From: Rubripirellula reticaptiva | GTDB lineage: Bacteria; Planctomycetota; Planctomycetia; Pirellulales; Pirellulaceae | Assembly: GCF_007860175.1 (NCBI RefSeq) | Contig: NZ_SJPX01000003.1 | Coordinates: 266,552-330,551, forward strand | Direction of reading: 5' to 3' | Length of the DNA stretch: 64,000 nt | Shown here: positions 28,060-38,133 of the stretch, in pieces | Numbering within the stretch: position 1 is the first letter of the stretch | How the letters are laid out: the number at the start of each line of letters is the position of its first letter | The notes under the pieces: generated by a model | The model's input: the letters and a program-made list of their open reading frames with translations, nothing else | Database searches by the model: none | Told to the model about the DNA's origin: nothing | Translations under genes and position numbers: made by a program

Positions 28060-29319
28060 GTGCCCAACTCGCGCCGAAATGAACAACGACGCAAGCACCG
28101 CTTGACCCGCTTGGGGTTTCACTTTTTGTTCGTCGGATCATTCGCAATGCTCGGCGGAGCACTGCGAGGTTTTAATCTGTTGCTGGTGTTGGCGGGACTG
28201 ATTGTTGGGACTTTGATCATGCAATGGCGATGGTCAAAGCGTTCGGTCGAAGCAATTTCGGTGCAACGACGTTTGCCAACCGAAGCCTTTGCCGGCAAGC
28301 CATTTCGAATTCGATACATGCTTCACAACCATAGCCGTTTGATGCCGGCGTGGATGATGCGAGTCGAAGACCGAATCGAATCATCCGACCGATCGGATGC
28401 CGCGACTGCTATTTGCGCAGCCGGTGTGATCTCAGCTGGACAAACCGTTGGGCCTCACTGCGACTGCACCGTGACTCGGCGAGGCAGGTACCGCCTTGGC
28501 CCCATTTCGTTGATGACGACGTTTCCCTTTTCACTTTTCAGTTCACGACAAATCAGCGACGACATCGACGAGTTCCATGTATTCCCCGCACTGCTTTCCC
28601 TTAGCAGTGACTACCAACGCCGCCTTACCACTCGGCCAGGTGGAATGTCTACCACTGGACGCAAGAGTGGACCGAGCGAAGGTGACTTTTTCGGGCTCCG
28701 AGAATGGAAGACCGGCGACAGTCCTAAATGGATCCATTGGCGGACAACCGCCCGGATGAACGAACCAGCCGTTCGACAATTCGAACAACAGCGACGCTTC
28801 GACACGACGGTGCTGGTCGATGGATTTAACCACTCACGCAACAGCCTTCGCTCGACTCCTGACGATGAACTCGCAACCTATCACCTAGAGCGTGCGATTA
28901 GCCTAGCAGCAACGCTCGTGATTCGGTTGATAAGTTCCCCATCAAATCGAATCGTCCTAGCGGTCGCGGCGCAAAAATGCGAAGCGATCATCGGAACCGG
29001 ATCAGTCGCCGGAAAACAACGCATGTTGGAAATCTTGGCGGATGTAGAACCAACCGATCAGCCCGACATCTATGAAGCAGCCCAGCAGACGTTGCGACTC
29101 GTTGGGAACACCCAAAACTTAATTGTGATTAGTCCACGGACACTCGCGTTCGCAAAACTAGCAGATCCCAAACTGATACAAGCATTAGCCCCTTGGACCT
29201 ACCGGACCGATTTCCGCTGGATCTGCACCAGCGACCGCGACCTGGACCGCTGGGTGGTACGAGAGGAAACCGAAGTCAAGAACCAGCCTGTTCCTAAGCC
29301 CCTTTTCGGAGCAGTCTGA
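28060..29319 (+). CDS. DUF58 domain protein
   Basis: Two transmembrane helices (about residues 17-50) are followed by a beta-rich region and the DUF58 core, signed by DFFGLREWKTGDSPKWIHW and the RTTARMNEPAVRQFE that follows, then a VWA-like half starting TTVLVDGFNHS. DUF58 proteins are routine partners of MoxR ATPases, though their function is not settled. The start is GTG at 28060. Its TGA overlaps the ATG of the transglutaminase gene by one base, so translation is coupled. Confidence 0.92.
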   Translation: MPNSRRNEQRRKHRLTRLGFHFLFVGSFAMLGGALRGFNLLLVLAGLIVGTLIMQWRWSKRSVEAISVQRRLPTEAFAGKPFRIRYMLHNHSRLMPAWMMRVEDRIESSDRSDAATAICAAGVISAGQTVGPHCDCTVTRRGRYRLGPISLMTTFPFSLFSSRQISDDIDEFHVFPALLSLSSDYQRRLTTRPGGMSTTGRKSGPSEGDFFGLREWKTGDSPKWIHWRTTARMNEPAVRQFEQQRRFDTTVLVDGFNHSRNSLRSTPDDELATYHLERAISLAATLVIRLISSPSNRIVLAVAAQKCEAIIGTGSVAGKQRMLEILADVEPTDQPDIYEAAQQTLRLVGNTQNLIVISPRTLAFAKLADPKLIQALAPWTYRTDFRWICTSDRDLDRWVVREETEVKNQPVPKPLFGAV

Positions 29320-31892
29320 TGAACGAGCATTCGCATGTCGCCGCGGGGACTCACAAAAGTGACGCTCGCCGTATTGCATCACGGTTGAAGTTCTACTTTG
29401 CGGTGCTTTCATGTTTGGGCGGCATGGTGCTGACGTCGGGCACGTCATTCGAAGCAATCACGTTGCTGGCCGTCTTCTTTGCGGTGTTCGGTTACGTGTT
29501 TGTGGACTGGCTTGAACTATTTGCGTTGCCGCCGATTGCTGCCTACGCCGCAATGGGGCTCGCCGCGATCTACTGCGTCAGCGATTTTGTTGATCTCGAT
29601 GCTCCCGGCAACCATCAAATGATCGCCGTTGCTCAGTTGCTCGTTTTTGTTCAAGGCATCTTGATGATGCAGCGCAAAACTCGTCGGATATTAGAACAAC
29701 TTGGCGTTTTTTGTTTACTTGAATTGATCGTTGCTGCCGTATTCAACAACGCGATCAATTTTGGGTTGTTGTTGGTACCAATCAGCATTGTTGGTGCTTG
29801 GGCAATCAGTTCACTCGCAGCAATTTCGGCGCTCGAAGGATTACGGACCAACGATGGTTTGGAAGAAGACGGCGGCTATTTTGGCCGACGCAGCGCCGTG
29901 GCGCCAACCATCTCGGTAACAGCGACGGAATCCGTACAATCAATCTCGCACGTCGCAATGCGATTGCCAACCTTTACGCTAATGGCCCTGGCTCCGGCCG
30001 TTCTGCTGGTCGGGACAATTTTCTTTTACGCCCTTCCACGCACCACCGAAGCGGCGCGTGGATCAAGACCGGGCCAGGCATTGGTAGGTTTCAGTGACGA
30101 ACTTCGGCTGGAACAGATCGGTGAAATGATGCAAAGCACTGCACCGGCGCTTCGCGTCCGTTTGATCGACCGCAAAACGGGATCGTCGTACCAAGTCAAC
30201 GAGGGATTGTACTTGCGTGGGCGTGTGCTGGAACGGTACAGCCAACAACGAGATTCAGCGGTGTGGGCCGAACTGAACGAAGGAATGGTCAAGCACACAG
30301 AAGACTTACCGTCCGAACACGTTCCACGCCGAAGCACCGACAAGAACTTTTACGATGTTGTGCGCGTTCAAATCAGTGCCGAGTCCTCACGCAGTCGCGC
30401 GTTATTTGCAATCGCACCACTTCATCGATCTAAAAGCGAACCTGATCTCGAATACTGCCTCGACCGAAGCACGATTGCCCGTCGTGGTGATGACAACTGG
30501 AACTATCCTCGAATTTCCTACGAATTTGGCAGCCACGCTTTTCGCAAAGGCAGGCAATCCGACCTCATTGCTCAACCACAAGCAAATACGCGATCGCAAA
30601 CGTCGATAGTTCCATTCCAACCACTATCCGCCGACGAACTTTCGGCCGAAGCGATTGAAAGACGCAGCAACCAAACATTAGCTCGCGCGGCAAACGAACG
30701 TCGAATCGAAGACTATCGCGAAGCGCTGCTGGATTTCGATCGCGATGAGATGCCTGGGACCGCCGAGTTGGCTAGCAGTCTCGCCCAACCTGAAAATGGC
30801 GAGCAAAAGTCGGACTCGGACCTTGCCAGACGCATGGAGCAGTTTCTAGCGACCTCGCAGGAATTTGAATACACACTAAAACTGGATGCGAAGCGGTACC
30901 CAGGAATGGATCCCATCGAACAGTTTGTGACGATCGACAAACGAGGCCACTGCCAATACTTTGCCTCGGCGCTAGCGATGATGTTGCGCAGTGAAGGCAT
31001 CCCCGCTCGAATTGTCGTGGGCTATCACACGGACGAGTACAACGAGATTGGGGATCATTACATCGCCCGTCAATTACACGCGCACGCATGGGTGGAAGCG
31101 CTAATCCGGAAAGACCAACTTGACCACAATCGCAATGTCTACGGACAACCCAGTTCAGAAGCCTATTGGCTGCGCCTGGACCCCACGCCGAGTTCTGGAC
31201 GGTTTCGTGAAGGGCCTAGCGGTGTAGGACAGGTTTTCGACATGGCGCAAAACATGTGGGACGACTACGTCGTGGAAATGGACGGCAAGCAGCAAAAGAA
31301 AACATTTCTCGGGCAACCAGGGAACAATCCGCTGCACCGTTCCTATGCAAAATTTGTCGAACGGCTTAGCACGGTGATCGGTAAAGTTCGAGACGGCGAA
31401 TTGGGCGGTGGAGCGCTTGCCGGACGAAACCTGTTTTCATGGCCAGCCGCAGTCCTTGGTATTGGGCTAACGCTATTGACCGCGCTGCTGCTCCGAATCC
31501 AAACGCCCAAATGGATGCACCGCCAACGAAACAGTAACAGCGTTAAAGAAATTGCCGTCCCTAAGATTCCGTTCTACGCACAAACGCTCGAACAGTTGTC
31601 TCGTGTAGGTGTCCACCGCACCGCTGCACAAACTCCCTCTGAGTTGGCCGTCGACGCGATATTGCGATTACAGTACCCGGAGGCTCCGTCGATTAAAGAG
31701 CCGCTTGATATTTTGACAAACTCTTTTTATCGAACTCGATTTGGCAGCGAAATGCCTGACCTTGAACTGGTAGGTGAGGTGGAACGTGATTTCGGTCAAG
31801 ATCCTCAAGCGGTCCAAGATGCATTGGCCGAATTGACCCAAAATGTGAACCTGTTGACGAACATCCAGACGGCTGCGGAGCGAGAACAGTGA
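29319..31892 (+). CDS. TgpA-type membrane protein with transglutaminase-like domain
   Basis: About six hydrophobic helices occupy residues 18-240, then an extracytoplasmic region with a transglutaminase-like core: Cys545 in KRGHCQYFASALAMML, His589 in HAHAWVEAL and Asp621 in RLDPTPSSGR give a full catalytic triad. A further helix lies near residue 705 and a cytoplasmic tail of the DUF4129 kind ends the protein. The arrangement is that of TgpA, which may crosslink or cleave peptide bonds at the cell surface. It completes the MoxR-DUF58 unit. The ending GTGA is shared with the start of cmk. Confidence 0.92.
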   Translation: MNEHSHVAAGTHKSDARRIASRLKFYFAVLSCLGGMVLTSGTSFEAITLLAVFFAVFGYVFVDWLELFALPPIAAYAAMGLAAIYCVSDFVDLDAPGNHQMIAVAQLLVFVQGILMMQRKTRRILEQLGVFCLLELIVAAVFNNAINFGLLLVPISIVGAWAISSLAAISALEGLRTNDGLEEDGGYFGRRSAVAPTISVTATESVQSISHVAMRLPTFTLMALAPAVLLVGTIFFYALPRTTEAARGSRPGQALVGFSDELRLEQIGEMMQSTAPALRVRLIDRKTGSSYQVNEGLYLRGRVLERYSQQRDSAVWAELNEGMVKHTEDLPSEHVPRRSTDKNFYDVVRVQISAESSRSRALFAIAPLHRSKSEPDLEYCLDRSTIARRGDDNWNYPRISYEFGSHAFRKGRQSDLIAQPQANTRSQTSIVPFQPLSADELSAEAIERRSNQTLARAANERRIEDYREALLDFDRDEMPGTAELASSLAQPENGEQKSDSDLARRMEQFLATSQEFEYTLKLDAKRYPGMDPIEQFVTIDKRGHCQYFASALAMMLRSEGIPARIVVGYHTDEYNEIGDHYIARQLHAHAWVEALIRKDQLDHNRNVYGQPSSEAYWLRLDPTPSSGRFREGPSGVGQVFDMAQNMWDDYVVEMDGKQQKKTFLGQPGNNPLHRSYAKFVERLSTVIGKVRDGELGGGALAGRNLFSWPAAVLGIGLTLLTALLLRIQTPKWMHRQRNSNSVKEIAVPKIPFYAQTLEQLSRVGVHRTAAQTPSELAVDAILRLQYPEAPSIKEPLDILTNSFYRTRFGSEMPDLELVGEVERDFGQDPQAVQDALAELTQNVNLLTNIQTAAEREQ

Positions 31893-32563
31893 TTGTAACG
31901 ATTGATGGCCCTGCAGGTGCAGGAAAAAGCAGCATTGCAAGACAGGTTGCTGACCGACTTGGTTTCGAATTTTTAGACACCGGCGCGATGTATCGCGCGG
32001 TCACTCTGGGGGCGATCTGGAACAACATCGACTTTCAAGATGTTGATGCGTTGGTCGCCTACGTTCGATCCGTCAACCTAAAATGGCACAAGAATAGAAT
32101 TTCACTCAACGACACCGACGTGACTAACGAGATTCGTACTCCGACGGTCACCGGGGCAATTCACGTCTTGGCCGACCTTGCCGAAGTTCGCGCACAACTG
32201 TCACAGCAACAACGTCGAATTGCCGAAGGACGCGATATTGTGACCGAGGGGCGTGATCAAGGAACCGAGGTGTTCCCGGATGCCGAGTGCAAAATTTTTC
32301 TAACCGCTTCACCGCAAGAACGTGCCGTCCGCCGCCAACAACAACTTGCCGCCGCAGGGCGTAACGTCCCAATTGAAGACGTGATCGTGTCGCAGAATCG
32401 TCGTGATGAGGAAGACCGCAGCCGACCGATCGGATCTTTACGCCCAGCCGATGATGCCGTCTTACTGCACAGCGATGGAATGACGCCCGACGAAGTACTC
32501 CAAAAAGCACTCGATATTATTGCCGCAGCAGCAGAAACTGCGGCAGAAGTTCCGCGTCGGTAG
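31889..32563 (+). CDS. cmk: Cytidylate kinase
   Basis: Cmk phosphorylates CMP and dCMP. The P-loop IDGPAGAGKSSIARQVA starts at residue 4, followed by FLDTGAMYRAVTLGA; the CMP-binding insert and GRDIVTEGRDQGTEVFPDA and the lid RRQQQ are present. The length of 224 is standard. The start GTG overlaps the preceding stop (GTGA), an unusual genomic setting because cmk normally neighbours rpsA or aroA. A convergent gene ends 18 bases beyond. Confidence 0.96.
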   Translation: MIVTIDGPAGAGKSSIARQVADRLGFEFLDTGAMYRAVTLGAIWNNIDFQDVDALVAYVRSVNLKWHKNRISLNDTDVTNEIRTPTVTGAIHVLADLAEVRAQLSQQQRRIAEGRDIVTEGRDQGTEVFPDAECKIFLTASPQERAVRRQQQLAAAGRNVPIEDVIVSQNRRDEEDRSRPIGSLRPADDAVLLHSDGMTPDEVLQKALDIIAAAAETAAEVPRR

Positions 32564-32581
32564 TTTCACCTGAATCTGAGA

Positions 32582-33106
32582 CTAAAGGAATTCGTTAAGA
32601 GTGTAACTCAGTTCCGACGCAATCCATCGGACGGTTCCTTGAATACGATCGGAAGTTCCAAGTCGGTCACCCAGCCCAGGCAAAGCCATCAAAGAAAACA
32701 ACGCCAAAACGAAGCCGCCGAAACCTAGTGCCGAGTAGCTAGGATCCTCATACTTACGACCACCGATCGACGTCAGCAACGATCGCGTGACCTTCGGCGG
32801 ACGTGTTAGATCTCTTAGTCGACGAAGTCCGATCTGGACATGACCGTCGGGCGCGTTGAACATCCACTGGGGGTGCACTTCGGTACGCGTCCCGTCGTAA
32901 ATCAAAATCCACGGCCGGCCGACCTTCAGCTTCGACGAATCCTTGGGCGACACCAAGACGGTAAACCCATCGATCGATGTCTCGTGAACTTCCGTCGCGA
33001 ACTTTCGACGTCCTACGCGAATCGTCGCTTCACTGCGATCGGATGAAATAGGACAACGAAAAAAACCACTGCTGGGTTTCGTTGGTGAATCGGGGGCACT
33101 CGTCAT
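32582..33106 (-). CDS. PilZ-like protein with C-terminal membrane helix
   Basis: From the ATG at 33106 the protein is 174 residues. Residues about 15-110 form a beta-rich domain with a spacing reminiscent of PilZ (RCPISSDRSEATIRVG, HETSIDGFTVLVSP, VQIGLRRLRDL), although the RxxxR and DxSxxG c-di-GMP signature is weak: ETSIDG is the nearest match. A single helix lies at about 125-145. If it is a PilZ protein it would read c-di-GMP, which fits an HD-GYP gene five kb away, but that is inference. Another short domain of unknown kind is equally possible. Confidence 0.55.
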   Translation of the reverse strand: MTSAPDSPTKPSSGFFRCPISSDRSEATIRVGRRKFATEVHETSIDGFTVLVSPKDSSKLKVGRPWILIYDGTRTEVHPQWMFNAPDGHVQIGLRRLRDLTRPPKVTRSLLTSIGGRKYEDPSYSALGFGGFVLALFSLMALPGLGDRLGTSDRIQGTVRWIASELSYTLNEFL

Positions 33107-33585
33107 CGTTTTGAGACTCCGCAAACGACTATGGCAATAGGTTGCATTCCTGCAAAGAAAAGATTGCTTTGGCTACCCACTAATCCCCCGATGTTCGGAT
33201 CGCCAATTAAAAGATACCCGACAAAGTCCTCTTAGGTCGCAAAGATTGTCAAACGCGAAACAATACTAAGTTTCCAGGTATTTTTCTGTCACTTTGTAAC
33301 GATTGATCTGACTGTCACATCGCCAATCCTGCCGTCTAGGTCACGGCTAATGCAACGCAACCATCTGTTTGCGTTTTTGACTACTAATAACTTGATCAAT
33401 CCGAACTGGTTTCCCAGACCTTTCCGGCTACCAGGTTTGGTGGGCCAACCACGCTAGATCACCAGTGCTGCGATCGGAAGAGGTTTGACGTTACAATCCG
33501 ACTTGCAATTTAGTGATCGGATTGAACAGACATTCGAAATTCCGCTGTTCAAACGTTCGCGTCCCTCTGGCACGGTCACCGACAA
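33107..33585. other. Divergent intergenic region
   Basis: A comparatively AT-rich stretch between two divergent genes with no credible ORF. It probably carries both promoters. TTGACG at about 33486 lies 18 bases before TTTAGT, a weak candidate for the downstream gene. Confidence 0.4.
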
Positions 33586-36500
33586 GTGAGTCACGATCCT
33601 TTTTCCGAGCATGCGTCGGACAGCCGTACTGCACAAACTTCAGCGAACCAACCGTCTGGATCGAACAAGACGATTGGCTTGATCCTTGGTGGGCTTACGT
33701 TGCTGGGGATATTGTTTTGCGGCGGAGTAGCAGTTATTGCCTATTTTGCTGTTCAAGGCGCCGCCGGATCCACCGGCCTAGTGGCGGTCCCACCGCGGCC
33801 GACCAAACTTTCCGAGGCCTTCCAAGTCGACGCCAACAATTTTGAGCGATCGCTTGTCCGGCGATTTGGTGAGTCACAGCAATCCGAAATCGACTCGGAC
33901 TCCGTGCCCCACTTCGACTCGTCAGTAGCAGCGTTCGTGAACGAATGCGTGGAAGCGAATCGTGTCGGCGACACGATTCCGATGAACCGTGAAATGTTCC
34001 TTGACGCTGTCCAAGCCAGCCCGTGCGGCAATAGCGAATTTGGGCTGATCGATCGCATGGCAATTCGCAGTTGGCTTGACCAATATGAACCGGCGCCTGA
34101 CAAGTTTGACACTCACGTTCAAATTATTGACGTGCACGTCGATAGTGGAACATTGCCAGGCGATCCCAAATTGGCGCAAGTCAGCTTGATTTTCTATTCC
34201 GAGGAAAGCCAAGCTGATGCCCAACAGTGGTTCCTGATCAATGCGGGCGATAAGTGGGAAATCTACGACTGGCAGTCACTCGATTTCGGCCGTCGCACTT
34301 CTGACGAGTACGCCGCCTACAACGCTGGCGATCCCGCTACATCGGACGGATACGACAGCGCGATTGATCAAGCGGTCGACGCACAGCGACTTTGGAACGA
34401 AGGTCAACAAGAACTGGCGATCGCAAAACTTAGGCAGTGCGAAGCAATCCCCATGTTGGCTGAAGATCGTTCCATCGCCATGCTGCGCATCGCCTACATA
34501 TGGATGTCGTTTGACGAATACGGCGAAGCGATCCGGCCACTAACTGCGATCAAAAATCCTGATCAAATGTGGGGAGTTTGGCCAGTGCTATCGGTCTGCT
34601 ATTTGAACACGGGCGAAAAAGAACGAGCACTTAAAGCAGCGTTGAAATCGCAAGCACAATCGGCAAACCACCCTCGCACACACTGGCTGCTTGCAACGGT
34701 GTACGAAGCGTTTGACCGTGATGACGAATCCGCCGACGAAGCCGTGATCGCATTGCAGGGATGCCCGCTTGATCAAACGCTCGTCAACATGGTGACTAAC
34801 AACAGACGCACAGAGGATGTACCCGCATTGGTGTCGGCAGTCGCTCAGATTGGCATGCCCGCGTGGATTCAATTGGCCGATTCGGCAGCCTATGGAATGG
34901 AATGGTCCAAGGCTGTCCTTGATTTCGTCGAGTCGGGAAACGGCATCGAAACTGACGCTGCGATCGTTGCGTTGTTACGAGCCAACGAAGCCTGGTCCCG
35001 ACAAGACTATGATGCGGCTGCGGAAAATTTCATCCTCGCCAGAGACAAAACAAGTGACGATCAACTGCGAAGGGTCGCAGTCCAAGATCACGCCGACGCA
35101 CGAATCGAACGTGACCGATACCTCTCTTTGTTTACAGAATCAGACGACGTCGAGGGAACAATTCGGACGCTTTGCCATTGGGTATTTCAAGACGAATTTT
35201 ACGGTGACGTTCAGTCCCTGCTAACGGCATTCGAAACGCACGAAATGGACGAGATCTTGTCCGCCAACCCAAACGCTCAGCCTTGGGAAATCGGAGTTCG
35301 AGGCTGGTGTCGCCATGAACTTGACGAGCATGATTTGGCGTTGCCCGATCTGACCGAGTTTGTTGATTGGCTTTCCAGCGAGGCTATCACCGCGAATGAG
35401 TCGACCAACGGTGACTCGGATCCCCAATGGCTGATCGACAGTAGCAACGAAACACTCACCGAAACAATGCTTTCACTTGGTAAATACCGAGACGTTGTAG
35501 AGCGTTTTCCCAACCATGCGGGCTATCAAAGCATGTTGGTGAATGACCTGATGGTTCAGGGCAAAGAAAGCGTGGTTGCATTTCTGGACGCAACCCAGAC
35601 GGCAACCGATCCCGTTATCAAGCTAACACGGACACGCCTTGAAGCGTTTTTATCAGTGTGCAAAGGCGATGTCTCAACAGCCGACAGCTTGCATCGGAAG
35701 GCGATTTCAATTGTCGACCAGGCTGATCCCGAAAACGAGCATTCGCTTCGACTGATCCTAAATCGACAGAGGGCAATCGATTCGGTCATCAACCGCGCGT
35801 TACCAAGCGAAATTGAAATGGCCGAAATCGATTTGCCATTAGTTATCTTTCATGCAGTTGAGGAAGCAGCCAGACTGAACGATTCAAAGACAATGCGAGC
35901 GTGGGCCCAGCGTGTCGAGGCGGTCGATTCAGATAACGTCGACCATGTAATGATCAAGACACGATTTGCCGAATTACGTTTTGCCGGCGGACAATACGGT
36001 GAAACCGTCGAATTACTGTCGGAATCTCAGCTCAACGGCTCAGAAGGATACTGGAGCAACCGTCAACGCGAGTTGCGAAAACAAGCTTTACTAGAACTGG
36101 GCAAGTCCGACGTGTTGCTAAGCGAGTTGTTCAGCAAGCCCTTGAGTGACGACGGCCTGGCACCTCCTAAGCCATCGTTGCATGGCGACGGGGCCCTCGC
36201 CGTCCAAGCTCTAGCATTGGTTGCGAAAGGCGATTTCGAAAAACTCGATTCTATTTTCAGTACCGTCGACAAAGACGAGGTGGGAAACTGGCTAAGCATC
36301 CCAAGTCAACGACGTTGGCTGGTTCGCCATGCTGACGATCCGTCGATAAAGGCGTTGCTGCAAAAACACCCAATGTCGATTGGATACTTGGCCCCCGAAT
36401 CATTGGGGCAGATCTGGACGACTGCGAATCGCTCGATGACAAAGGATGACATTGAGTCCTTATTAGAAAGCGAAATGGGCGAGATCTTCGAAGTCGTTCC

Positions 36501-37128
36501 GGTTTCACTCGCAAACGAAGCCAAGGAATCGTCCGCATGGACGGCAAGTTCCGCATCCGGACAAAGGATCCTGATCGGTTCGTCGATCCAAACAGCTCGC
36601 GGCACCAGGCTTCCCATACGGAAACGCGATGAGTTTAGTCAGCCACTGCTTCGAATTAGCATCGCCATACTCGATCAACTTCCCAACGCGAATCGACGTT
36701 TGTTCGAAATTGCCTCGGCTTTGGCTTCCGACGACGCAATTGCATTTACCTGGGTTGACGAATCGTTGACGTGGTTTGGGCCAGATCTACCAAGCAAAAT
36801 TCGCTGGGAAGATCGCGTGCCAATCCATGCTGAAACGACTCCAACTTCGATTGACACTGCTGAAAATGACGAAGACATGAATTCTGATCCGCGATCACCT
36901 CAGGAGTGGACAAGCGATTTAAAATCAAGCCAGACACCACTGCTTGTACAAGTCACACTGGAATGCGGAGAGATAATCGAATCATTGCCTGCTACGCTGA
37001 TCCGCGTCGAAGCCGACCAATATGGATTGATTGTTGAGTCGATGTCAGACTCGAAAATCGAGCCACTTTTTAAGACAGGACAGACGTATTCAATTCGCCC
37101 CGGTTACATCTCGCGTGCCGAGCCTTGA
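33586..37128 (+). CDS. Giant membrane-anchored protein with TPR-like helices
   Basis: An 1180-residue protein starting with GTG at 33586. One helix (GLTLLGILFCGGVAVIAYFA) at about residues 40-60 anchors it. The ectodomain begins with a mixed alpha/beta region to about 235, then long helical hairpins (for instance RAYIWMSFDEYGEAIRPL-like and NTGEKERALKAALKSQ, NHPRTHWLLATVYEAFDRDD) typical of TPR repeats through about residue 860, and a small beta-rich end. No catalytic motif was found. Length and layout recall planctomycete-only proteins. It seems to be a lone gene; 280 bases separate it from the next. Confidence 0.72.
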   Translation: MSHDPFSEHASDSRTAQTSANQPSGSNKTIGLILGGLTLLGILFCGGVAVIAYFAVQGAAGSTGLVAVPPRPTKLSEAFQVDANNFERSLVRRFGESQQSEIDSDSVPHFDSSVAAFVNECVEANRVGDTIPMNREMFLDAVQASPCGNSEFGLIDRMAIRSWLDQYEPAPDKFDTHVQIIDVHVDSGTLPGDPKLAQVSLIFYSEESQADAQQWFLINAGDKWEIYDWQSLDFGRRTSDEYAAYNAGDPATSDGYDSAIDQAVDAQRLWNEGQQELAIAKLRQCEAIPMLAEDRSIAMLRIAYIWMSFDEYGEAIRPLTAIKNPDQMWGVWPVLSVCYLNTGEKERALKAALKSQAQSANHPRTHWLLATVYEAFDRDDESADEAVIALQGCPLDQTLVNMVTNNRRTEDVPALVSAVAQIGMPAWIQLADSAAYGMEWSKAVLDFVESGNGIETDAAIVALLRANEAWSRQDYDAAAENFILARDKTSDDQLRRVAVQDHADARIERDRYLSLFTESDDVEGTIRTLCHWVFQDEFYGDVQSLLTAFETHEMDEILSANPNAQPWEIGVRGWCRHELDEHDLALPDLTEFVDWLSSEAITANESTNGDSDPQWLIDSSNETLTETMLSLGKYRDVVERFPNHAGYQSMLVNDLMVQGKESVVAFLDATQTATDPVIKLTRTRLEAFLSVCKGDVSTADSLHRKAISIVDQADPENEHSLRLILNRQRAIDSVINRALPSEIEMAEIDLPLVIFHAVEEAARLNDSKTMRAWAQRVEAVDSDNVDHVMIKTRFAELRFAGGQYGETVELLSESQLNGSEGYWSNRQRELRKQALLELGKSDVLLSELFSKPLSDDGLAPPKPSLHGDGALAVQALALVAKGDFEKLDSIFSTVDKDEVGNWLSIPSQRRWLVRHADDPSIKALLQKHPMSIGYLAPESLGQIWTTANRSMTKDDIESLLESEMGEIFEVVPVSLANEAKESSAWTASSASGQRILIGSSIQTARGTRLPIRKRDEFSQPLLRISIAILDQLPNANRRLFEIASALASDDAIAFTWVDESLTWFGPDLPSKIRWEDRVPIHAETTPTSIDTAENDEDMNSDPRSPQEWTSDLKSSQTPLLVQVTLECGEIIESLPATLIRVEADQYGLIVESMSDSKIEPLFKTGQTYSIRPGYISRAEP

Positions 37129-37458
37129 ATCGGACGCCAAGTCGAAATCGCTCGGTTAGTGAGGCGTGGAAAGCCAATCCACCCAACAAAATTTAGCGAC
37201 TTGCGGAGTGCTTCAAAACGACAGTCGAGTAGCCTAGCGGTTCGGATTGTAACGAATAGAGAGTCCATATCGCTTCAAACTTTGGGCACCCAATTCAATA
37301 GAGTTTGCTTGATCGTTTCCCAAGAGGTATGAACCAGTAGTATTTTTGTCTACCAGACGATAACAAACCAGCAAACCTAACACTCCGTCAACATTTCGCT
37401 ATGTCACTTGGCAGCTCGCGAAGCGTGTCGGCTCTACCGTCGCAGCAGAGCAATCAAA
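37129..37458. other. Intergenic stretch upstream of the degenerate Hpt gene
   Basis: No coding frame and no striking repeat. It contains AT-rich segments suitable for promoters, without a clear -35/-10 pair. Confidence 0.4.
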
Positions 37459-38133
37459 ATGCATGATGCACATATGATGCAAAAGTTCGCCAAGGAAGCT
37501 CGCGAACACCTCTCAGGTATCGAAACCTCATTGCATCAACTTCGCACAAATGGCACGGTCATTGACAACGACTTGGTAAACTCCGTCATGAAATCGGTCC
37601 GCTCGATTGAGAGTTCAGCCAAACTGCTTGGATTTGTTCAAATCAACTCTCTCTCGCATCGGCTAGAAAACGTCTTAGCTGCCTTACGGGATAACAAATT
37701 GATTCCCAGTTTAGCCAATTTCGTCATAATTCTAGCCTCGACCCAGCGATTGCGATTGCTCGTAGACTCAATCGAGACAAGCGACCAGACGAACAACAGC
37801 AAACACTTCGCCGAACTAGACCAACTGTTAGCAGCTTCCGCCGGGAAGGGCAAATCAAACACAGCAAGAACAGCGGCCAAGAAAGCTCGCCAATCTGCGG
37901 TTCCGAGAGCAAAATCCGCAACGACAGGACCTCGGCCCAAAGCAAAACCATCCGTGGCAACGACGATCGAAGGATCTCTCGATGAGATCATTGACCTGTT
38001 AGATTCCGCCATAACCGATGTCGGCAACAGTCTCGAAAAACCGATCGTTAGCAAATCTAGAATCGACGGCTCGAGCACTAACATCCATCATTGCGACATC
38101 CCGAATGTCGATGGGCAAGATCCAGACCAATAA
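37459..38133 (+). CDS. Hpt-like helical protein lacking the phosphoacceptor histidine
   Basis: Residues 5-110 align by eye with the P1 (Hpt) domain of CheA: FAKEAREHLSGIETSLHQL, then SVRSIESSAKLLGF where CheA has AHSIKGSAGMLGF, then NSLSHRLENVLAALRDN. The phosphoacceptor His is Arg and the following Lys-Gly is Glu-Ser, so phosphotransfer is not expected. The rest, about 115 residues, is a Lys/Ala/Arg-rich linker and a short acidic tail. It could be a scaffold or decoy for a CheA- or response-regulator-type partner. The start at 37459 is chosen where the Hpt-like helix begins. The HD-GYP gene follows on the same strand after 370 bases. Confidence 0.68.
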   Translation: MHDAHMMQKFAKEAREHLSGIETSLHQLRTNGTVIDNDLVNSVMKSVRSIESSAKLLGFVQINSLSHRLENVLAALRDNKLIPSLANFVIILASTQRLRLLVDSIETSDQTNNSKHFAELDQLLAASAGKGKSNTARTAAKKARQSAVPRAKSATTGPRPKAKPSVATTIEGSLDEIIDLLDSAITDVGNSLEKPIVSKSRIDGSSTNIHHCDIPNVDGQDPDQ

